From IMG/VR virus record IMGVR_UViG_3300032134_000018, positions 1 to 24,912 of that record: a stretch of DNA of 24,912 nt. One strand, 5' to 3'. Position numbers and translations under genes: made by a program. Below are positions 5,912-13,542 of this stretch, one piece after another (positions within the stretch are counted from its first letter, which is position 1; each line of letters opens with the position of its first letter). The notes beneath the pieces were generated by a model, which was given only the letters and a program-made list of their open reading frames with translations, ran no database searches and was not told the DNA's origin. The stretch comes from a virus.

Positions 5912-6279
5912 AGGCTGACCTGAAGCTCATCGACGGTGGCCTGTCTACCGGCAATGCGGAGAAGTCGAGCATTGCGGGTGCCGCCATGTCCGACTCTACC
6001 GGGTCCGCCGAAACCACGCTAGCAGAGCGCTTGCTCGACCTCGGGTTGAGCGAAGACGCGCTGACGATGGACGGCTACGATGATTGCGCGATGGGGATCC
6101 TAGAGCGCTTCGGCATGACGCCGATTGTGATCTACGACAAGGAGGGGGTCCTCCAGAAGCTTATGGACAATGGCTGCGACACCTACGAGGAGGCGCTTGA
6201 GTTCTACTCGTACAATCAATTAGGTGGCTGGCACGGCGACGGCACGCCTGGCTTCCTTGAATGGCTGCCAGAGCTATGA
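5908..6279 (+). CDS. Conserved phage protein of unknown function (DGYDD...EALEFYSYN type)
   Basis: This 123-residue protein starts at GTG 5908, with AAGGAGAG upstream and a 4-bp overlap with the previous gene; an ATG at 5779 would sit inside that gene. The C-terminal ~70 residues carry a pattern I recall from many phages: DGYDDCAMGILERFG, then VIYDKEGVLQKLMDNG, then YEEALEFYSYNQLGG and GDGTPGFLEW. The family is common beside packaging and structural genes but its function is not established to my knowledge. The first ~45 residues are low-complexity (Ser, Gly, Ala, Thr) and less likely to be conserved. Membership is judged from memory of the pattern, not a search. Confidence 0.7.
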   Translation: MKADLKLIDGGLSTGNAEKSSIAGAAMSDSTGSAETTLAERLLDLGLSEDALTMDGYDDCAMGILERFGMTPIVIYDKEGVLQKLMDNGCDTYEEALEFYSYNQLGGWHGDGTPGFLEWLPEL

Positions 6280-6587
6280 GGCTGCCCTGGGTGTCACGCA
6301 CCGCCTACGAGCTCCTGCTGGACGAGCGCGACCGTCTCAGGGCCAAGGCCGACGCATGGGAAGACCACTCGCGCCGCGTGACTCGCTCGCAGCAGGGCTT
6401 GACCGAGCTACCAGCGGGACGCAAGAAGGCGCACGAGCCCATACCCTCGTCCCTGAGCCGTATCATCAGTAAGTTCGACAGCGAGCATACCCGCCAGGGC
6501 CTTCGCAACAGCGCTAGGTTGGCGCACCACCGGGAGGGCAAGGCGTGGAGCGAGATCCAGGCAGAGCTAGAGCATAGTGTTGGCTGA
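6276..6587 (+). CDS. Small helical hypothetical protein
   Basis: Unrecognised 103-residue protein. ATG 6276 is chosen because it overlaps the upstream stop (ATGA); ATG 6261 in the same frame is possible, and neither has a clear ribosome site, so coupling is likely. The N-terminal third (RTAYELLLDERDRLRAKADAW) looks like a coiled coil. A Ser/Pro-containing middle and a basic C-terminal part (SARLAHHREGKAWSEIQAEL) follow. It lies just before the portal gene and may be a small head-assembly or packaging accessory protein, but nothing in the sequence proves that. Confidence 0.55.
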   Translation: MRLPWVSRTAYELLLDERDRLRAKADAWEDHSRRVTRSQQGLTELPAGRKKAHEPIPSSLSRIISKFDSEHTRQGLRNSARLAHHREGKAWSEIQAELEHSVG

Positions 6588-6608
6588 CTCATCCCCGATG
6601 TGTATATT
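6580..6608 (+). promoter_or_regulatory. Candidate promoter directly before the portal start
   Basis: TTGGCT (6580-6585, 4 of 6 matches to TTGACA) and TATATT (6603-6608, 5 of 6 matches to TATAAT) are separated by exactly 17 bases. The predicted transcription start falls at about 6614-6616, on the portal ATG itself, so any transcript would be leaderless. The match is fair and chance cannot be excluded. Confidence 0.4.
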
Positions 6609-6613
6609 GAATT

Positions 6614-8902
6614 ATGGCGTCTCCTCTTAATACGACAGTCACGTCTTCGGGCCACTACGGTGGCCCTGACGCGGTAGGGTCTCAGCCCAACAACGAGGCT
6701 GACTCGTTGTCTATCGACCCCAGGGAAGTTGCACGCGAGGTCGCCGAGTTCCACCGCAACGGGCTCAGCAGCCGGCGCTTCCACGACCTGACGGCCGAGA
6801 AGTACCTCATCCACATAGATGGGGAGGGAGACAATCAGTGGGCCGATCTGTATAACGGCGAGCGGATCCAGATCCCACACAACCTGAGCGGCGTGCCTAG
6901 GGCCCAGAACAACCTGCTGCGTCCGATGGTCGATAACATGGTCGCCTACCACACGACGATGCCGTTTCGGTACGTGGTGGATAGCAGGCCAGATCGCCAT
7001 TCTCGGGAGTCAGGCGCGATCGACCAGGCGTTCGCGAACTACATCACGAAGGAGCAGAACCTCAATAGTCTGTTCGCCGAGGCGATGTATATGGCAGCGG
7101 CCTACGGGCACTGCCCCGTCCACGCACACTGGCGTGACGACCCCCAATTCGACGCCTACCAGCCGGTACACGCGGAGGGTATGCAGGGGCCGATGCGTGG
7201 CACCATTGATTGCTGGGTAGGCGACCCGTTCGATACCGTCTACAGTACTGGCGCGACACGCGGCCGCATCGAGAAGATGACCTATGCTCGCATAGTCAGC
7301 GCGGAAGGCGTCAGGCAGGCGTTCCCCGAGGTGCCCGGCATCGAGGGCTCGACCAAGCTATCTTCATCCAGCCGATTCCAGCGCACCGTGCGTAAGTGGC
7401 TGATGGCAGGCAACAGCATCCACGGCACGGCCGCTCTGATGAGCGGGCAGGGCGGCGACGAGCTGATCGCGCTGATCTACCGCGAGATCCCGGCTGGTGT
7501 CGACACTAAGTATCCGGCGGGCCGACTCACGATCGTGGCGCTCAACGGCAGTGCATCAACCGACGCGGCAGACGCCTCGGGCGGTGGCGCGGCCGGCGGC
7601 TACGGCAACGCGCTGCTCCTACACGACGGCCCGCTGCCTGGCGGCGTGCTGAGCTCTGTGCAGGTCTATAGCGCGAATCGCTTCGATGACGTGCTGGGCA
7701 AGCCGTTCGTGGCCGACCTCGACGAGGACCAGGTCCAGCTCAACCAGCTCGAAACGCTGGTGAACGAGTTTGTAAGGCGCAGCGTCAGGGCCCCACTGGT
7801 CACGGCAGGGGTCATAGCCGACGACTCGGCAGCCTATATCGACGACGGCGAGATCGAGATCGACCCCGGTACGGGCTTCATCCCCCAGTACCTGGAGCTC
7901 CCGAGCAGGCACATCCCGCTCCTGGAGCACAAGATACAGCGCATCGAGGCCGGCCTCTTCCGCAAAGGTGGCTGGCAGGCTGCTAGCAGAGGTGAGAGCC
8001 AGCCATACGACGCGGCTGCTAAGGTTGTGGCGCTCGCTAGGGCCGACGACACGGTTCATGGCCCAACCAACCAACGCTTCCGCGAGAGCGCCGAAGGGTT
8101 CATGGGCATCTGCTGGCACCTGATGAAGCAGTACGGCGACGTGCCGTGGCTCGTGGATGTCGCTGGCGACGAGATCATGCACTTGATCAAGCCCTACATA
8201 GGCAGGAGCCAGCTCAGCGAGATGAAGCCGATGTACCGGCTCACGAGCGGGTTTGGCGCCACCACGGAAGCCAAGGCCCAGCAACTGATGAATCTCTGGC
8301 AGATGTTCGACCCAACGACAGGCGAACGAGCGATCTCGACCAGACAATTCAAGAAGCAGTATCCCGACAGGAGCCTATGGCCTGACGAGCACGACCCAGA
8401 GGAGATGCGCGAGCGCAGGGCGAAAGTCGTCAACCAAGGCATCCGCGAGGTGGTCAAAGAGTTCAGAGAGCAGTATGGTTTGCCGGAGGAGGAGGTCACC
8501 GGCCTGGGCGACCCAACGGTCGAACAGGCAGCTCAGTACCTCTGGCCCATGCTCGACAAGCAGTATCCGATAATGATGGACGACGACTCGACAGCACACC
8601 TCGAAGCGTTGTCTACGATGACACAGGACGAGAGCGAAGACTCGATCGTGAGGCGCATAGCGATGCTCCGACAAGACCAATTCTTCCAGTGGCTGAGCGG
8701 CCAGCAAGTGGCCCGTGCCGCTCAGGGCGCCGAGCCGCCAGCCCCAGCACCCGGATCGCCGGCTGCTGGACCGGCTGGACCCGCCGCTGGACCCGCACCG
8801 CCCGCTGCTGGCCTCGCCGCCACCCCAGGGGCAGGGGCAGCAGGAACGTCTAAGAACAAAGTGGCAAACCTAACGGCCGCAGCGCGTGAAGGCGCGGTCT
8901 AA
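6614..8902 (+). CDS. Portal protein (head-tail connector, DNA channel)
   Basis: This 762-residue protein forms the ring at one capsid vertex through which terminase pumps DNA. Its size is close to the large portals of P22-like short-tailed phages. Characteristic segments include LSGVPRAQNNLLRPMVDNMV (~94-113), the tail of a helical core with FANYITKEQNLNSLFAEAMY (~145-164), and a long acidic/helical C-terminal half. It follows terminase and precedes scaffold and coat protein, the classical order. Residues ~706-745 form a Pro/Ala/Gly-rich low-complexity tail, probably disordered. No ribosome site is visible before the ATG, and a candidate promoter places the transcript start at the ATG. I assign it by segments, size and order. 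Confidence 0.87.
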   Translation: MASPLNTTVTSSGHYGGPDAVGSQPNNEADSLSIDPREVAREVAEFHRNGLSSRRFHDLTAEKYLIHIDGEGDNQWADLYNGERIQIPHNLSGVPRAQNNLLRPMVDNMVAYHTTMPFRYVVDSRPDRHSRESGAIDQAFANYITKEQNLNSLFAEAMYMAAAYGHCPVHAHWRDDPQFDAYQPVHAEGMQGPMRGTIDCWVGDPFDTVYSTGATRGRIEKMTYARIVSAEGVRQAFPEVPGIEGSTKLSSSSRFQRTVRKWLMAGNSIHGTAALMSGQGGDELIALIYREIPAGVDTKYPAGRLTIVALNGSASTDAADASGGGAAGGYGNALLLHDGPLPGGVLSSVQVYSANRFDDVLGKPFVADLDEDQVQLNQLETLVNEFVRRSVRAPLVTAGVIADDSAAYIDDGEIEIDPGTGFIPQYLELPSRHIPLLEHKIQRIEAGLFRKGGWQAASRGESQPYDAAAKVVALARADDTVHGPTNQRFRESAEGFMGICWHLMKQYGDVPWLVDVAGDEIMHLIKPYIGRSQLSEMKPMYRLTSGFGATTEAKAQQLMNLWQMFDPTTGERAISTRQFKKQYPDRSLWPDEHDPEEMRERRAKVVNQGIREVVKEFREQYGLPEEEVTGLGDPTVEQAAQYLWPMLDKQYPIMMDDDSTAHLEALSTMTQDESEDSIVRRIAMLRQDQFFQWLSGQQVARAAQGAEPPAPAPGSPAAGPAGPAAGPAPPAAGLAATPGAGAAGTSKNKVANLTAAAREGAV

Positions 8903-8916
8903 CCAGATGAGAGACC

Positions 8917-10149
8917 ATGACTGAGATAGCCGCCGCCGCAGAGGCCCCGGAAGTCGTTGAAGCCCCGGTAGTCGTTGAAGCCCCGGTAGTCGTAGAGGCC
9001 CCAGCAGAGGGGGCCCGTACCGTATCGGACATCAAGAGATCCGCACGGGAACGTCTAACCGCGAAACTTGAGGCGGGCGAACGTGCCCGCACACCAGCAG
9101 GATCACCCGAGGGTGGTCAATTTACGAAGCGAGAAGCCGAGGAGTCGCCCGCAGAGGGCTCCTCCTCCGGCACCGAAGACCTCGACACCATAGCCGCCTC
9201 TTCACTTTCTGGGGAGGTTGTGGCCGAGGCCACGGAGACCGAACAGGCCATCACCCCTGTTTCTACATCCGTGACAGTCCCCGTCGCAGACGGTCATCCC
9301 CTGCGACAACGGGGGCGCGAGGCGTTCAAGGTAGCTCCTGAAGATGAACGCGATCTCAGGGCGCTCTTGAACAGCCACACCCGTAGGGCCGAGCTCGACC
9401 AAGTCTCACAGCAACTCGACGCTGTCGGAGCGCAACTCAGAGAGTCCCGCGCCGACGCTGACTACTGGAGGACCCAGGCGAGCTCTGGCGGTATCCTGAG
9501 CACGGAACAGGAGTCCACATACAAGGACATACTAAACACCTACGGGGAAGCCGACGCCAGCATCTACCGCAACGGCATACTCGCCACTGCCGGCAACGAA
9601 GGGCTCGAACAGGCGAAAGCGGAGGCGCGTCAAGCGCACGTGCAAGGAGCGGCGGCCGAAAAGGCCAACCAATTCGCACACGACGCGATCAACGACGCGA
9701 TGAGGGGTAATCCGAACACTAAGGTGCCCCCGCAGTATCCGCTCTGGAACGAGACCGAAGTGAGGCAGGTTCTATCGGGCTACGGCTCGATCTGTCAGGC
9801 CAGAGGTGAGACACCGACACCTAACGGGTGGTACACGTATGCGAACGCTGCATACGGGTCGAAGCCGGAGGTGGCTGCGAAACAGAATGCTCGGGCTGCC
9901 GAAGTCAGGGAGCAGGAGCTGATGGCAGCGAAGGCGAAGGTCACCAAAGAAGCGCGGCAGCGTGAGACGAAGAGTCTCGAAGACGCTGCCACTCGTCACG
10001 CGACAAGGCCGGGGGTAGTCCGAACTACAGCAGGGGTGCGCGACGCTGGCACGCCGGCCGAGAACAGGGAGATCAACAAGATGACTCCCAGTCAACAGAA
10101 ACGAGCACGCAGGACCCGCGTAAGGACGTGGGGCCAGCAGTCTCAATAG
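8917..10149 (+). CDS. Probable capsid scaffolding protein
   Basis: This 410-residue protein lies between portal and coat protein, the usual scaffold position; it would guide shell assembly inside the procapsid and then leave. The N-terminus is acidic and repetitive (three VVEAP-type hexapeptides), the middle is helical and charged (LDQVSQQLDAVGAQLRESRA at ~150; AKAEARQAHVQGAAAEKANQ at ~230), and the end is strongly basic (NKMTPSQQKRARRTRVRTWG), matching scaffolds that bind coat protein through a basic C-terminal helix. A short motif RTPAGSPEGGQF sits at 58-69. Only a weak GAGAG site precedes the ATG. A head-maturation protein is an alternative, but no protease motif is visible. Confidence 0.7.
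   Translation: MTEIAAAAEAPEVVEAPVVVEAPVVVEAPAEGARTVSDIKRSARERLTAKLEAGERARTPAGSPEGGQFTKREAEESPAEGSSSGTEDLDTIAASSLSGEVVAEATETEQAITPVSTSVTVPVADGHPLRQRGREAFKVAPEDERDLRALLNSHTRRAELDQVSQQLDAVGAQLRESRADADYWRTQASSGGILSTEQESTYKDILNTYGEADASIYRNGILATAGNEGLEQAKAEARQAHVQGAAAEKANQFAHDAINDAMRGNPNTKVPPQYPLWNETEVRQVLSGYGSICQARGETPTPNGWYTYANAAYGSKPEVAAKQNARAAEVREQELMAAKAKVTKEARQRETKSLEDAATRHATRPGVVRTTAGVRDAGTPAENREINKMTPSQQKRARRTRVRTWGQQSQ
8950..9003 (+). repeat. Three tandem 18-bp units in the scaffold gene
   Basis: Three units start at 8950, 8968 and 8986, each a version of GTAGTCGTTGAAGCCCCG. The first two differ at one base and the third has a few changes. They encode the hexapeptides EVVEAP, VVVEAP and VVVEAP. 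Copy number could vary between relatives without breaking the frame. Confidence 0.85.
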
Positions 10150-10165
10150 ATAGGGACAGAAGACA

Positions 10166-11488
10166 ATGGCATTAGGATCACAAGTCGGGAACCTTGAGGC
10201 GATTACCGACCTCACGGGACTCGTACATGAGATTTATGCCGGCGAAGTTAAGCCGAACGTCTCCAGTTGGTCACCGACCAGCCAGCTCTTCCAAGAGGCT
10301 GGTGCAGGTGACTACAGGATGGACGGTGAGAAGTTGGTATTCTCCGCAGACCTGACCTACGCAGGTGGGGCCCAGGGATCTGACGGGAACCTTCCAGACC
10401 ATCAGTACGTTGATGCGGTGGAAGGCGAAACCACGCCGGCACGACTCTACGTTCGTAGAGCGATCGACAACTTCATCGAGAAGCGGGCAGTGCGCGGACC
10501 AGGCGCGTTCGGGGACCTACTAGGTCGGATGTTCGACCAAATGTGGGACGCCTTCGGACGAGCTCAGATCCGTCATGCTGTCGGCACATCTAACGGTACG
10601 CTATGCAAGGTATCGTCCCGCACGTCTTCAACCGTGTTTGTGGTCAAAGATGGTTACGGCCACGCGGATACGCCGCCACTGCTCCACATCGAGCCCGGCA
10701 TGATCCTCAACTGGGTCGACGTGAACGACAGCAACGCGCTAGCAGGCGCGGGGACTGTATCGGCTGTTACCTACTCGACCAACACGGTCACGGTGACAAC
10801 GGCAGGTACGTGGGAGCCCGGCAACAACTTGGCGGCCAACGATCTGATCGTGAACGCCACCACACCTAACATCTCGACGGATTACTTTGCGTCGGAGTAC
10901 ACCAACGCTCCTAATGGCCTACTGAATATTGTAGACCCGGACGCGGATGCGACTACGGTGTTCAACATCAGCCAGTCCTCGTATCCGAGGTGGACGCCAT
11001 ACCGTAAGGCCTCGGCCACTTTTGATCACATCGAAGTGACAGAGCATTTCCGGCAGCTCAGAGCGAAGAGCACCTCACCTGTAGGACCAGCCACTCATGT
11101 GTGCTGCGCCCAGGGTGCCGTGATCGCAGAGCTCGCCAGGACCTTGGTCGGATTCCAGCAGCAGACCCAGCTCGGACGCACGTTCGAGGGCGGCTATGAG
11201 GCCGTTCGGATCGCCGGCATGGACTTCATCGAAGATGATTGGCAGATCCATGACGTGCTGTACACGTTGTCGGTGGAAGACCTGTTCAGGGTCGATCTCG
11301 ACGGCGAAGCCGACTACTTCGCTGAAGACGGAAGTCAGTTCTCAAGACTGGCCGACTTCGACGGCAAAGAGTGGTACGTGAAATCGTACCTCCAGAACTT
11401 CAGTGATCGCAGGAACAGACACGCCGCGTTGACGGGCATTACGCTTGCCAACGTAACGGCGTCTGACTTTAGCCCAGTGCCTAGCTGA
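10166..11488 (+). CDS. Major capsid (coat) protein
   Basis: This 440-residue protein is the likely shell subunit. It follows portal and scaffold, its length is close to the P22 coat protein, and it has the mixed pattern expected of the HK97 fold: an N-terminal arm (LGSQVGNLEAITDLTGLVHE), a helical spine region (IEKRAVRGPGAFGDLLGRMF at ~109-128, then WDAFGRAQIRHAVGT), a beta-rich insertion (~150-250, with Val/Thr alternation) and a C-terminal part with FEGGYEAVRIAGMDFIEDDW and DGKEWYVKSYLQNFSDRRNR. The insertion could be an I-domain-like surface domain (inference). A weak GAAG ribosome site precedes the ATG at 10166. A strong hairpin lies 28 bases after the stop. No protease-cleaved N-terminal domain is apparent. 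Confidence 0.82.
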   Translation: MALGSQVGNLEAITDLTGLVHEIYAGEVKPNVSSWSPTSQLFQEAGAGDYRMDGEKLVFSADLTYAGGAQGSDGNLPDHQYVDAVEGETTPARLYVRRAIDNFIEKRAVRGPGAFGDLLGRMFDQMWDAFGRAQIRHAVGTSNGTLCKVSSRTSSTVFVVKDGYGHADTPPLLHIEPGMILNWVDVNDSNALAGAGTVSAVTYSTNTVTVTTAGTWEPGNNLAANDLIVNATTPNISTDYFASEYTNAPNGLLNIVDPDADATTVFNISQSSYPRWTPYRKASATFDHIEVTEHFRQLRAKSTSPVGPATHVCCAQGAVIAELARTLVGFQQQTQLGRTFEGGYEAVRIAGMDFIEDDWQIHDVLYTLSVEDLFRVDLDGEADYFAEDGSQFSRLADFDGKEWYVKSYLQNFSDRRNRHAALTGITLANVTASDFSPVPS

Positions 11489-11516
11489 TAGGCTGCTGGG
11501 AAACGAAATGGGTTGT

Positions 11517-11545
11517 TGGGCGGGGGGCACTAGGTCCCCCGCCCA
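11517..11545 (+). terminator. Strong GC-rich hairpin after the coat gene (terminator-like, no T-run)
   Basis: TGGGCGGGGG (11517-11526) pairs perfectly with CCCCCGCCCA (11536-11545) around a 9-base loop. It lies between the coat protein stop (11488) and the next start (11580). No run of T follows, so it is not a standard rho-independent terminator. It may be a partial terminator, an RNA processing or stability element protecting the coat mRNA, or an attenuator separating strong coat expression from downstream genes. Confidence 0.6.
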
Positions 11546-11579
11546 GCCTCTAACGCCTTCAGGGCAAGGGACCTAGAAA

Positions 11580-12494
11580 ATGTCAAGTCAGGAATTGAAT
11601 AACCGACTTCGGAATGCTTTGCGCGAAGTGAAGTATTCTCAGGAGCTACGGGATCTCATTAACCACACGACCGGCTCTGTCTACTATGTGGATTCGGGTA
11701 GTGGCGCCGCAGCTAACACAGGGGATGCGTCGGATGAGGCGCTGATCACGATTGACGCCGCCATCAACAAATGCACGGCGAGCAAGGGCGACATCATCTA
11801 CGTGATGCCGGGCCACGCGGAGACGATCAGCGGCGCCGCAGGTATCGCCGCAGACGTGGCGGGCATCAGCATCATCGGCCTAGGTCGCGGCACCGACCGC
11901 CCACAGGTCACGCTCAGCGCCACGGACTCGACCGTCACGGTGACGGCGGCCAACGTGAGCATCCAGAACATCCACTTCATCAACGATATAGATGCGTTGG
12001 TTGTGGGCATTCCCGTCACAGCAGCTCACTGCCGGATCCAGGGCTGCCTGTTCGACGACGCTACGGCATCGAAGCAGACGACCCACTGGATCACGCTCAG
12101 TGCCGCTGCGGACTACTTCGAGTGCATTGGATGCGAGAACCACGGCAGCGACACCGCCGGGGCCACCGCGTTCATCACCGGAGCGGCGGCAGACCATGTC
12201 ACGATTCGTAGCTTGGTCAGCCACGGCGACTTCGCTGCGGCCAACATCGACATGAGCGCTGCGTGGACTGACTGCCTCATCGAGGACTGCGCGTTGGAGA
12301 ACGCCAACGCGGTTGACGTGAACATTGAGGGGTATGCCTCGGCCACGGGGCAAGTCAGGTACAACAGTTGCATGATTGCAACGAACGGTCAGGTCACTTG
12401 GATCAACACCCCCGGAACGCTATCCCTGTTTGAGAACTATGGGGTGAACCTAGGCGGCGAGACCGGAATGCTCATCGGAACAGTGAGTAGCTGA
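11580..12494 (+). CDS. Parallel beta-helix head-associated protein (decoration or head-fibre candidate)
   Basis: This 304-residue protein starts with a short helical region (NRLRNALREVKYSQELRDLI) and becomes a repetitive beta structure. The segment GDIIYVMPGHAET (~76-88) followed by IAADVAGISIIGLGRGTDRP (~94-113) is a pattern often seen at the entry of right-handed beta-helix (pectate-lyase-like) phage proteins. Later turns show regular NVSIQNIHFI, CRIQGCLFDD, TDCLIEDCALENAN patterns. No catalytic Asp/Glu cluster is clear, so a structural role is more likely than an enzyme. It lies immediately after the coat protein rather than among tail genes, which favours a capsid decoration or head-fibre role. 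It starts at ATG 11580, with AGGGA upstream. Confidence 0.65.
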   Translation: MSSQELNNRLRNALREVKYSQELRDLINHTTGSVYYVDSGSGAAANTGDASDEALITIDAAINKCTASKGDIIYVMPGHAETISGAAGIAADVAGISIIGLGRGTDRPQVTLSATDSTVTVTAANVSIQNIHFINDIDALVVGIPVTAAHCRIQGCLFDDATASKQTTHWITLSAAADYFECIGCENHGSDTAGATAFITGAAADHVTIRSLVSHGDFAAANIDMSAAWTDCLIEDCALENANAVDVNIEGYASATGQVRYNSCMIATNGQVTWINTPGTLSLFENYGVNLGGETGMLIGTVSS

Positions 12495-12496
12495 AG

Positions 12497-13051
12497 GTGA
12501 TAGCAACTGTGGGTGGGGCACGGCAGGAACGTCGTGCCCCACACGAGTTCTCGGATGCGGTTGAGCTGCACTTCAGGAAGAGCGGCCGGCACGCGAATAT
12601 CGTGTGGATCCCTGAGCCCGTGTGTCAGTGGCAGATACGGATCACGCTCAGACCGGACGACCCGGTCCTTGCGGCGTGGCGGGCCGGCGAGCTGGAAGAG
12701 GAGCCGGTCGAGACGGTCGAGATCACGTTCTACGACGAGGAGGCCGGGCTGTATGTCGGCCGAGAGCTGGACGAGCTCGGCGTGAGCGGCTTGACTGAGA
12801 TGCTGGAGAAGGGTGATATGTGGAGCGGGCAGGGCCGCTTCGGCTCGATCCAAGACGCGCTGACTTGGCAGGTGGAGAATCAGCGCAATACGCAGGAGCG
12901 TCTACGCAATGCGATGCGTGACGAGGCTATGGCGGTTGGCAGGGCTGTGCGTAAGCGCGTGACCGGAGAGCCGATACTGCCTGTAGGTATAGACCTATCA
13001 ACAACAACGTCCCCTCCCGACAAGCGGGGGCCGACACAGGAGCCATTATGA
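12497..13051 (+). CDS. Hypothetical phage protein of the head-neck region
   Basis: Unrecognised 184-residue protein. The GTG at 12497, close after the upstream stop, is taken as the start; GTG 12509 is an alternative. The protein is acidic in the middle (AGELEEEPVETVEITFYDEE) with a mixed beta/alpha look. The stretch LYVGRELDELGVSGLTEMLE followed by GDMWSGQGRFGS is distinctive and I recall similar pieces in phage proteins of unknown function next to coat genes. The C-terminal part is helical and charged, then Pro/Thr-rich. It overlaps the next gene by 4 bp (ATGA). Function cannot be named. Confidence 0.6.
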   Translation: MIATVGGARQERRAPHEFSDAVELHFRKSGRHANIVWIPEPVCQWQIRITLRPDDPVLAAWRAGELEEEPVETVEITFYDEEAGLYVGRELDELGVSGLTEMLEKGDMWSGQGRFGSIQDALTWQVENQRNTQERLRNAMRDEAMAVGRAVRKRVTGEPILPVGIDLSTTTSPPDKRGPTQEPL

Positions 13052-13542
13052 GACGGCAGAGACTCAACAGCATCAGCGGCCTACGTCCGCGCACGGTATA
13101 CGGCGCGGACGAGAAGATCATCGGCACCCACACGGACGGGCGCCCGATTGTCCGGCGTGTATTCGTGAAGGAAGAGAGGCACCCGGTCCTAGACGGAAGG
13201 GGCGAGCAGAGGTGGAAAATGAACCAGATGGGGATCCCCACGGTGCCCATCTTCGAGATGCGTCCCAGGGAAGTGACCGAGGAGTATGTCTACGATGAGC
13301 TCAAGACGGGCCACAACCACAGGAACCACCATTTCCGCACCGACCCCGCAGAGGTCGAGCGCAGCGCGAAACGCGAGCGTGTGAGCAACTTGCAGGAAGA
13401 GTTCTTCGAGGCCGCCGAGGCTCGTGGGCTGACGGCAGACCAAATCACGGACTTCGTTGCCGCCGGCCGCAAGGAGGTGGACGCCGTGGAGGACCGCGTC
13501 GCACCACGCAAGTCCAAACAGCGAAAGGCGGCGACCGGGTAG
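13048..13542 (+). CDS. Hypothetical phage protein of the head-neck region
   Basis: Unrecognised 164-residue protein coupled to the upstream gene by an ATGA overlap. It starts with a basic segment and a possible beta region (PIVRRVFVKEERHPVLDG), then has a histidine-rich turn (TGHNHRNHHFR, ~90-100) and a charged helical C-terminus (NLQEEFFEAAEARGLTADQI) ending in basic residues. The histidines might bind metal, but cysteine partners are missing. It lies between the beta-helix protein and a probable connector, so a neck or head-completion function is possible (inference). Confidence 0.6.
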   Translation: MRRQRLNSISGLRPRTVYGADEKIIGTHTDGRPIVRRVFVKEERHPVLDGRGEQRWKMNQMGIPTVPIFEMRPREVTEEYVYDELKTGHNHRNHHFRTDPAEVERSAKRERVSNLQEEFFEAAEARGLTADQITDFVAAGRKEVDAVEDRVAPRKSKQRKAATG

